Shown piece by piece: positions 1 through 5,457 of a stretch of 6,821 nt of DNA (positions are counted from its first letter, which is position 1; each line of letters starts with the position of its first letter). The stretch covers positions 1 through 6,821 of the forward strand of contig CAMPAX010000127.1 in assembly GCA_946633495.1 (NCBI GenBank). Reading direction: 5' to 3'. The stretch comes from an uncultured Lachnospiraceae bacterium. Its GTDB lineage: Bacteria; Bacillota; Clostridia; Lachnospirales; Lachnospiraceae. The notes below the pieces were generated by a model, which saw only the letters and a list, made by a program, of their open reading frames with translations, had not been told where the DNA came from and made no database searches. A program made the translations under genes and the position numbers.

Positions 1-2019
1 CCCTGTGTTCCTTATGAGCGAAATGAGACACCGGACGCCATCAACCATTACAACTGTCCCATCGTCACCTCCTATTCCGAGAATATCAAGAACAACATGG
101 AGGAGATCCAGACAGAGAATATCGACTACATCCGTCCCTTCCTGGCTCTGGATAATCCGGAAGCCCTGAAGGCACGTATGTTCCGGGAATTCAAGAAGCA
201 TACCGCCATCACAAAAAAGGAGATCAGTGATGCAGTGGATGCGGCCTATGCCGAGGCGGACCGGGTAAAGGCAGATCTGCAGAAAAAGGGCGAGGAGACC
301 ATTGCCTTCCTGAAGAAGACCGGCAAGCTGGGGATCGTCCTGGCCGGGCGTCCCTATCATGTGGATCCGGAGATCAACCACGGTATCCCGGAGCTTATCA
401 ATTCCTACGGCGTGGCGGTTCTTTCCGAGGATTCCATCTCCCACCTCTCCGAGGTGGATCGTCCCCTTATCGTGGCAGACCAGTGGATGTATCATTCCCG
501 ACTTTACCGTGCGGCCAACTATGTAAAGACCAGCGAGAATCTGGAACTCATCCAGCTCTTCTCCTTCGGCTGCGGACTGGATGCGGTTACCACAGACTGT
601 GTAAATGATATCCTGTCCAACTCCAATAAAATCTATACGGTTCTGAAGATCGACGAGGTCTCCAATCTGGGAGCTGCCCGGATCCGGATCCGTTCGCTTC
701 TTTCCGCCGTAAAGGCAAGGCAGAAGCATCATGTTAAGCCGGCACCGGTATCCACGGCACTGAACCGCGTTCAGTTTACCAAGGACATGCAGAAGGAATA
801 TACGGTACTCTGCCCGCAGATGTCACCGATCCATTTCTCCATGCTCCAGGCCGCTCTCCGACACCTGCACATCAACTTCATCGTGCTGCCGGACGCTGAC
901 CGGGATACCATAAATACGGGACTGAAATTCGTAAATAACGATGCCTGCTATCCCTCCATCATCGTTGTGGGGCAGATGATGCAGGCCATTACCTCAGGAA
1001 AATACGACACTGAAAATCTGGCAGTGGCCATCACTCAGACCGGCGGCGGCTGCCGTGCCACCAATTATGTAGGATTCATCCGCCGTGCGCTGGCGAAGGC
1101 CGGTTACGGGCATATTCCCGTCATTGCCATCAGCGCCCAGGGCATTGAGACAAACCCCGGCGTAAAGTACAACCTGAAGGCCGTAAAGTGTGCCCTGCAC
1201 GCCCTGATGTACGGCGATATCTTCATGCGCTGCGTCTACCATACGCGCCCCTACGAGAAGAAACCGGGCTCGGTGAACAAGCTGCACCGGAAATGGGAAA
1301 AAATCTGTATCCGGGATATCGAGCGCGGCTCCAGAAACTTTAAGAAGATCTGCCGGGACATCGTCCGGGATTTCGACCGGATCCCGATCTATGAGAACGT
1401 GAAGAAACCGAGAGTCGGTATCGTCGGAGAGATCCTGGTCAAGTTCCTGCCCTCCGCCAACAACCATCTGGTGGAGCTTCTGGAACAGGAAGGTGCCGAG
1501 GCTGTAATGCCGGATCTTACGGACTTCATGCTGTACAGCTTCTTCAATGCGGAGTACCGGCATGAATTCCTTGGAAAGCCTCTCAGATCTCAGATCATCA
1601 GCAACGCTGCCATCAGGTATATGGAGTATATGCGCCGGCCCATGGCGAAAGCACTGGCGAACTCAAAAAGGTTCTCAGCCCCTGTGGATATTCACAAGAT
1701 CGCGGACTACGCGCGTCCCATCGTATCCATCGGAAATGAGACCGGTGAGGGCTGGTTCCTGACCGGTGAGATGGTGGAGCTGATCCACTCCGGGACACCG
1801 AATATCGTCTGTGCGCAGCCATTTGCCTGCCTCCCGAATCATATCATCGGTAAGGGCGTGATCAAGAAGCTCCGGGCGGTATATCCGGATTCCAACATCG
1901 TGCCCATCGACTTTGACCCGGGTGCATCCGAGGTAAATCAGATCAACCGCATCAAGCTGATGCTCGCTGCCGCCAAAAAGAATCTGGACCAGCAGAACCC
2001 GGCAAAGAATGCCCGATGA
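1..2019 (+). CDS. 2-hydroxyacyl-CoA dehydratase activase-type large protein, C-terminal part (5' end outside window)
   Basis: The frame is open from base 1 to the TGA at 2017-2019, so 672 residues are visible and the Met at 97 is internal, not the start. The 32 residues before it, including a CPIVTSYSENIKNN stretch, match the family. Counting from Met97, conserved blocks are GRPYHVD (84-90), FGCGLDAVTTD (157-167), NDACYP (281-286), TGGGCRATNY (315-324), QPFACLPNHI (574-583) and DFDPGASEVN (605-614). These are typical of the COG3580/COG3581 (DUF2229-containing) part of giant proteins of about 1,400 residues whose N-terminus carries BadF/BcrA-type ATPase activase domains. The conserved cysteines probably hold Fe-S clusters, by analogy with dehydratase subunits that bind [4Fe-4S]. 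No signal peptide or membrane segment is visible in this part, so it is probably cytoplasmic. The substrate is unknown, and no separate dehydratase subunit gene is seen here. The family assignment is strong; the exact role is not established. Confidence 0.9.
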   Translation, partial: PCVPYERNETPDAINHYNCPIVTSYSENIKNNMEEIQTENIDYIRPFLALDNPEALKARMFREFKKHTAITKKEISDAVDAAYAEADRVKADLQKKGEETIAFLKKTGKLGIVLAGRPYHVDPEINHGIPELINSYGVAVLSEDSISHLSEVDRPLIVADQWMYHSRLYRAANYVKTSENLELIQLFSFGCGLDAVTTDCVNDILSNSNKIYTVLKIDEVSNLGAARIRIRSLLSAVKARQKHHVKPAPVSTALNRVQFTKDMQKEYTVLCPQMSPIHFSMLQAALRHLHINFIVLPDADRDTINTGLKFVNNDACYPSIIVVGQMMQAITSGKYDTENLAVAITQTGGGCRATNYVGFIRRALAKAGYGHIPVIAISAQGIETNPGVKYNLKAVKCALHALMYGDIFMRCVYHTRPYEKKPGSVNKLHRKWEKICIRDIERGSRNFKKICRDIVRDFDRIPIYENVKKPRVGIVGEILVKFLPSANNHLVELLEQEGAEAVMPDLTDFMLYSFFNAEYRHEFLGKPLRSQIISNAAIRYMEYMRRPMAKALANSKRFSAPVDIHKIADYARPIVSIGNETGEGWFLTGEMVELIHSGTPNIVCAQPFACLPNHIIGKGVIKKLRAVYPDSNIVPIDFDPGASEVNQINRIKLMLAAAKKNLDQQNPAKNAR

Positions 2020-2040
2020 AAAGATCGTAACTCATCATAT

Positions 2041-2087
2041 AACAACAAACAGACCGGATACCTGCATAACCGCGAGTTTCCGGTCTG
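2041..2087 (-). terminator. Probable rho-independent terminator of the prmA-rsmE unit
   Basis: A perfect 9-bp inverted repeat (CAGACCGGA at 2050-2058, TCCGGTCTG at 2079-2087) lies in the 90-nt gap between convergent genes, 23 nt past the rsmE stop. Read on the minus strand, the stem is followed by TTTGTTGTTATAT, a fair U-rich tail. The loop is long (20 nt), although three further pairs can form after one mismatch. Read on the plus strand the tail (AAATATTTG) is weaker, so any service to the convergent activase gene is uncertain. Confidence 0.65.
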
Positions 2088-2109
2088 AAATATTTGTACT
2101 ATATACCAA

Positions 2110-2871
2110 TCACATGTCCCGGTCCATGCGGAATCCGAGGATCGACAGCAGAGCCAATCCTGCGGTCTCCGTTCGAAGGATCCGGTGTCCAAGGCTTATG
2201 GTCAGGGCTCCGGCTTCCTCCAGCATCTCAACCTCCGATGCTTCAAAACCGCCTTCCGGTCCGATAAAGATTCCGAGACTTTGAACATCCCCCTTCTCCG
2301 CATCCCTGCCGAGATCTTCGATACAGGATCTGGCATGATTCATTCCCTTTGCGTTTTCATAGGGAAGCAGAATCCGGTCAAGCCCCCGTGCCTCTTCCAC
2401 TGCGTCTTTCATTCCGAGAAATGCCCCCACTTCCGGGATCACACCTCTACCGGACTGCTTCGCCGCAGCCTCCGCGATGGCCTGATACCTATCCCTTCTT
2501 TTTGCAGCCTTTGCTGCGTCCATTTTTACAATACTTCTGCTCATCCATACCGGAACGATCCGCTCCGCTCCCAGTTCCACTGCCTTCTGGATGATCAGGT
2601 CCAGCTTGTCGCCCTTCGGAAAGCCCTGATAGAGTGTGATCCGGACCGGCAGCTCGGCGGCATTTCCGGAAATATCCTCGATCACAGCCAAAACCTCTTC
2701 TGCTGAGATTTTAGTGATCCGACAGGTATAATCCCTTCCGTCTCCGGCCCCAACCTCGATCAGGTTTCCGGGACAAAGACGCAGAACCTGCGCCGCATGA
2801 CGGGCCTCCGATCCATCAAGCCGGATCTCTCCGGATGCGGAATTGATCTCTTCCGTGAAAAAACGATGCAT
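2110..2871 (-). CDS. rsmE: 16S rRNA (uracil-1498-N3)-methyltransferase RsmE
   Basis: This 253-residue protein is the usual length for RsmE, which uses S-adenosylmethionine to methylate N3 of U1498 in helix 44 of 16S rRNA in the assembled 30S subunit. The N-terminus begins MHRFF, the standard family start, and residues 1-70 form the PUA-like RNA-binding domain. The C-terminal SPOUT (trefoil-knot) domain shows the family signatures KGDKLDLIIQKAVELG (86-101), GPEGGF (204-209) and LGHRILRTETA (227-237), which build the knot and the cofactor pocket. The start at 2871 is supported by an AGAGGAAG ribosome-binding site about 5 nt upstream. The gene follows prmA with an 18-nt gap, so the two are almost certainly cotranscribed, and a terminator follows its stop. 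All key motifs are intact. Confidence 0.96.
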   Translation of the reverse strand: MHRFFTEEINSASGEIRLDGSEARHAAQVLRLCPGNLIEVGAGDGRDYTCRITKISAEEVLAVIEDISGNAAELPVRITLYQGFPKGDKLDLIIQKAVELGAERIVPVWMSRSIVKMDAAKAAKRRDRYQAIAEAAAKQSGRGVIPEVGAFLGMKDAVEEARGLDRILLPYENAKGMNHARSCIEDLGRDAEKGDVQSLGIFIGPEGGFEASEVEMLEEAGALTISLGHRILRTETAGLALLSILGFRMDRDM

Positions 2872-2889
2872 GCCATCTTCCTCTTTCTC

Positions 2890-4011
2890 TCACATGATCT
2901 GTGCCACCACAGATACCCACTCTCCCATCTTTTCCGTATCCAATACGGTAAATCCGTTCTTCCGAAGCGCTGTCCTTACATCCTCAGCCCGTTCCACAGT
3001 GATACCGGAGGTGATGAATATCCCATTCTTCACCAGGTACTGTGGGATCACCGCCGAAAGCGGAACGATCACATCCGCAAGGATATTTGCCACAACGATA
3101 TCATAGGTTCTGACAGGAACCGTATCCGCTTCTCCGAGAGCCAGATCCACCAGCTGTACCGGGTTTACGGATGCGATCCCGGAACCGATGCTCGCTTTCC
3201 TGTAGGCAGCTTCAGCCTCGTCGTCCATGACAACAGAGTTCTGTTTCCCGTACTCTTCCCGTTCCTTATCACTCGTGGCTCCGATCACATTTCCGGCAAG
3301 AAGGTTTCCGCAGGAAAATGCGATACGATCCTCCATGAGTCCATTCGCTTCTGCATTCTCCCTGCTGGACAAAACCGCCTGCGGGTCAATATCCAGGCCA
3401 TGTACATAACCGGCTCCCAAAAGAACCGCCAGAATGGCCAGGATCCCGCTTCCGCATCCCACATCAAATACGGATTGTCCTTCCTGAAGATACTTTCGCA
3501 GCTGCCCGATGCAGAGCTTCGTCGTCTCATGTGTGCCCGTTCCAAAGGCCATTACCGAAGAGATCCGAACCACCTTATCCTCCGGACGGATGTCCTCATA
3601 TTCCGTCCAGGCAGGGCAGATCACGATATCCTCTCCCAGGCGGAAGGGCTGATAATACTGCTTCCAGTTCTCCTGCCAGGTTGCGTCATCCGAAGTCTCC
3701 GTCACGGTGATCCGTCCGCTTCCGATGCTTACATACTCTGACATCCGTTCCAGCTCTTCCCGGATCTTCATTTTCAATTCGCCGATCTTATCCTCACCGA
3801 ACTCCGCATCCAGATAGACCGAAACCGATGCTCCCTCCGGCTCCCCTTCGGGAATCAGGGGAACATCCACATACATCTGTTTCATTTCCTCTTCCGTAAG
3901 CGGGACCTGATCCACGATCTCCGCTCCGGGAAATCCCTGTTCCTCCAGGAACTCCGCCAGGAGATCTTCTGCCTCAACAGAAGTTTCTATTGTCAGTTTT
4001 TTCCAGATCAT
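2890..4011 (-). CDS. prmA: Ribosomal protein L11 methyltransferase PrmA, with an internal insertion
   Basis: PrmA methylates ribosomal protein L11 at several amino groups using S-adenosylmethionine. Residues 1 to about 105 form the L11-recognition domain. The catalytic Rossmann domain shows ENWKQYYQPF (114-123), AFGTGTHETT (155-164), SAM motif I DVGCGSGILAI (183-193), the ribose-binding acidic motif DIDP (207-210) and the VANILADV motif (307-314). At 373 residues it is longer than the usual roughly 290-320. The excess lies between GNLL (235-238) and TYDIVVANILADV (from 302), where most homologues need only a short linker. The start at 4011 (MIWKKLTIET, a typical family opening) is backed by a strong AAAGGAGAG site at 4016-4024. 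The gene sits downstream of a dnaJ terminator, so it may have its own promoter, and it is followed closely by rsmE. The identity is firm; the effect of the insertion is unknown. Confidence 0.95.
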   Translation of the reverse strand: MIWKKLTIETSVEAEDLLAEFLEEQGFPGAEIVDQVPLTEEEMKQMYVDVPLIPEGEPEGASVSVYLDAEFGEDKIGELKMKIREELERMSEYVSIGSGRITVTETSDDATWQENWKQYYQPFRLGEDIVICPAWTEYEDIRPEDKVVRISSVMAFGTGTHETTKLCIGQLRKYLQEGQSVFDVGCGSGILAILAVLLGAGYVHGLDIDPQAVLSSRENAEANGLMEDRIAFSCGNLLAGNVIGATSDKEREEYGKQNSVVMDDEAEAAYRKASIGSGIASVNPVQLVDLALGEADTVPVRTYDIVVANILADVIVPLSAVIPQYLVKNGIFITSGITVERAEDVRTALRKNGFTVLDTEKMGEWVSVVAQIM

Positions 4012-4053
4012 ATTTCTCTCCTTTAAAGCTCAGTCCAAAATCCCCGGGTACAC

Positions 4054-4094
4054 GCATGACGCAATATAACTTACTCATGCCTTTCCCAAAAGGC
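4054..4094. repeat. Two overlapping short inverted repeats upstream of prmA
   Basis: GCATGA (4054-4059) and TCATGC (4075-4080) form a perfect 6-bp inverted repeat around an AT-rich core that contains a possible -10 box. GCCTTT (4079-4084) and AAAGGC (4089-4094) form a tight 6-bp hairpin with a 4-nt loop. The two structures share bases 4079-4080, so in RNA they would compete. They might be an operator or a leader structure, but repeats this short can occur by chance. Confidence 0.3.
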
Positions 4095-4141
4095 CGTCGA
4101 AACATTCAAGCTATTCTACCATGATTCAGGGTACAAAACAA
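4060..4141 (-). promoter_or_regulatory. Candidate promoter region for prmA-rsmE
   Basis: The gap between the dnaJ terminator and prmA holds two sigma-A-like candidates on the minus strand. One pairs TAGAAT (4113-4118) as -10 with TTGTTT (4136-4141) as -35 at 17-bp spacing, but its -35 lies in the terminator tail. The other pairs TATATT (4063-4068) with TTGGGA (4084-4089) at only 15 bp. Both are imperfect. The inference of a promoter rests mainly on the upstream terminator and the length of the gap. Confidence 0.28.
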
Positions 4142-4178
4142 TAAAACAAAGACCGCACAGCCTATGGACCGTGCGATC
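4133..4178 (-). terminator. Rho-independent terminator after dnaJ
   Basis: On the minus strand GATCGCAC (4171-4178) pairs with GTGCGGTC (4151-4158), giving eight pairs with one G-U and a 12-nt loop. It is followed directly by TTTGTTTTATTGTTTTG, an excellent U-rich tail. It begins 27 nt past the dnaJ stop. It should end most heat-shock operon transcripts here and partly uncouple prmA-rsmE from dnaJ. Confidence 0.88.
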
Positions 4179-4205
4179 ATTTGCTCATTTCCTGCCATAC
4201 AGGAC

Positions 4206-5357
4206 TTATCTTCTTCTCTTTTTGTGAGTTCCGAAGGAGAATCCACCGGATGAATCCGTTGCAGCACGGGCATTCACATTCGTGGTCTGCTCATACTGAT
4301 TCAGGATATTCTTCTGTTCTTCCGTCAGATTATCCGGAACCTGAACCACAAGGGTTACATAGTGATCCCCACGGACATTCTTGTTCCGAAGAGTCGGAAT
4401 ACCTTTCCCGCGAAGCTTTACCTTCGTATTGGTCTGGGTACCCGGCTGAATATCATACTCCATCGGTCCGTCGATGGTCTGCAGAGTCACTCTGCCGCCG
4501 AGAGCTGCCTGTGTAAATGTAATGGGTTCGGAGGAATACAGGTCATACTCCTGACGGGAGAATACCGGATGCTTATCCACCAGTACTGTCACCAAAAGGT
4601 CACCACGTCCGCCGCCGTTGATACCCGGCTCACCCATCTCACGAAGACGGATGCTCTGACCGTTATCGATACCGGCAGGCACCTTCACCTGAATCGTCTT
4701 TTTACTCTTAACATAGCCGGAACCTGCACAATTCGAGCATTTGTAGCGGATGATCTTACCGCTGCCCTGGCAGTCCGGACAGGTCTGTACGGTACGTGCC
4801 ATTCCGAAAAGGGACTGTTGGGTGAATACCACCTGTCCTTTTCCTGCACATTTGCTGCAGACCTCTGCCGGATGACCCGGCTGAGCTCCGGTTGCATGGC
4901 AGACCGGACATTCATCCTTCAGCGGCATCTCGATATCGGTCTGAGTTCCAAATGCAGCCTCCTCAAAAGATACACGGACCGTAGTACGAATATCTGCGCC
5001 CCTCATGGGGCCGTTCTGCTGTCTGGCACGGGAGCCGCCGCCGAACATATCACCAAAGATATCGCCGAAGATATCACTCATATCGGTAAAATCAAATCCA
5101 AATCCACCGTCACCGCCGGCATTCGGATCAAAAGCTGCCCAGCCAAACTGGTCATACTTACGTTTCTTCTCCGGATCGGACAGGATCGCATACGCTTCCG
5201 AAGCTTCTTTGAATTTTGCCTCTGCCTCTTTGTTCCCCGGATTTGCGTCCGGATGGTACTTCTTGGCAAGTACACGATATGCTTTTTTCAGGTCATTCTC
5301 GCTCGCATTTTTCGGAACGCCAAGGACCTCGTAACAATCTCTTTTTTCTTCTGTCAT
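4206..5357 (-). CDS. dnaJ: Chaperone protein DnaJ (Hsp40)
   Basis: DnaJ delivers unfolded clients to DnaK and stimulates its ATPase; it acts in the cytoplasm. The 383-residue protein is of standard type I length and order. The J domain (about 5-71) carries the essential HPD triad at 35-37. A Gly/Phe-rich region (81-109) contains repeated DIFGD/DMFGG units. The zinc domain has four Cys-pair repeats at C150/C153, C167/C170, C193/C196 and C207/C210, and the substrate-binding C-terminal domains follow to about 340. The first zinc repeat reads CxxCxAxG rather than the usual CxxCxGxG, and Cys8 sits where a Tyr is common; neither should abolish function. The tail is basic (KKRRR). The start at 5357 is supported by a GAGGTGA site at 5362-5368. 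It lies 100 nt after the dnaK stop codon's last-base side (97-nt gap plus hairpins) and ends at a strong terminator. Confidence 0.97.
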   Translation of the reverse strand: MTEEKRDCYEVLGVPKNASENDLKKAYRVLAKKYHPDANPGNKEAEAKFKEASEAYAILSDPEKKRKYDQFGWAAFDPNAGGDGGFGFDFTDMSDIFGDIFGDMFGGGSRARQQNGPMRGADIRTTVRVSFEEAAFGTQTDIEMPLKDECPVCHATGAQPGHPAEVCSKCAGKGQVVFTQQSLFGMARTVQTCPDCQGSGKIIRYKCSNCAGSGYVKSKKTIQVKVPAGIDNGQSIRLREMGEPGINGGGRGDLLVTVLVDKHPVFSRQEYDLYSSEPITFTQAALGGRVTLQTIDGPMEYDIQPGTQTNTKVKLRGKGIPTLRNKNVRGDHYVTLVVQVPDNLTEEQKNILNQYEQTTNVNARAATDSSGGFSFGTHKKRRR

Positions 5358-5385
5358 TTTTTCACCTCATTACGGATCTGTCGAC

Positions 5386-5416
5386 CATGCACCCCGGGCT
5401 CCCGGCCCGGGGCATG
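5386..5416 (-). other. Strong GC-rich intergenic hairpin between dnaK and dnaJ
   Basis: CCCCGGGC (5392-5399) and GCCCGGGG (5405-5412) form a perfect 8-bp all-GC stem with a 5-nt loop, extended by CATG/CATG (5386-5389 and 5413-5416) across a 2-nt bulge. On the transcribed minus strand no U tract follows it, so it is not a standard intrinsic terminator. It could stabilise the 3' end of dnaK mRNA, mark a processing site or slow polymerase, lowering dnaJ expression relative to dnaK. Its end lies 17 nt upstream of the dnaJ ribosome-binding site. Confidence 0.75.
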
Positions 5417-5421
5417 ATCAA

Positions 5422-5438
5422 CGTTCCCTTCGGGTACG
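5422..5438 (-). other. Small second hairpin just after dnaK
   Basis: CGT (5422-5424) pairs with ACG (5436-5438) and CCC (5426-5428) with GGG (5432-5434), with one T-T mismatch and a 3-nt loop. It lies between the dnaK stop and the strong hairpin. It is weak alone but could stack with its neighbour to form a compact structured spacer. Confidence 0.4.
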
Positions 5439-5457
5439 ATTTGTCAGGCTGCCGGAA

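Noticed and set aside
97..99. ATG at 97 as the true start of the activase-like gene
   Set aside because: The frame is open upstream to base 1, the upstream residues match the family, and no ribosome-binding site precedes this ATG; it is internal to a much longer protein.
994..1563. 189-codon minus-strand open frame within the activase-like gene
   Set aside because: It lies opposite conserved motifs of the plus-strand gene and shows no family resemblance.
2009..2284. Possible small plus-strand gene overlapping the end of the activase gene
   Set aside because: It runs across the terminator hairpin and into antisense rsmE, and no good ribosome-binding site precedes it.
2797..3741. 314-codon plus-strand open frame opposite prmA and the rsmE start
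   Set aside because: It covers two well-supported minus-strand genes and their ribosome-binding sites, and its sequence has no family signature; a chance antisense frame in GC-rich DNA.
4042..4048. CCCCGGG shared by the prmA leader and the dnaK-dnaJ hairpin, as a possible dispersed repeat
   Set aside because: Only seven bases are shared, the flanks differ, and the prmA copy has no matching second arm; not enough to call a repeat family.
5386..5416. Reading the GC-rich hairpin as an intrinsic terminator of dnaK
   Set aside because: No U-rich run follows the stem on the minus strand, and dnaJ with a strong ribosome-binding site but no obvious promoter follows directly.
4362..5417. Long open frame (351 codons) on the plus strand opposite dnaJ
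   Set aside because: It is wholly antisense to a dnaJ with every expected motif, has no recognisable protein family, and its composition looks like reverse translation of the Gly/Cys-rich DnaJ frame.
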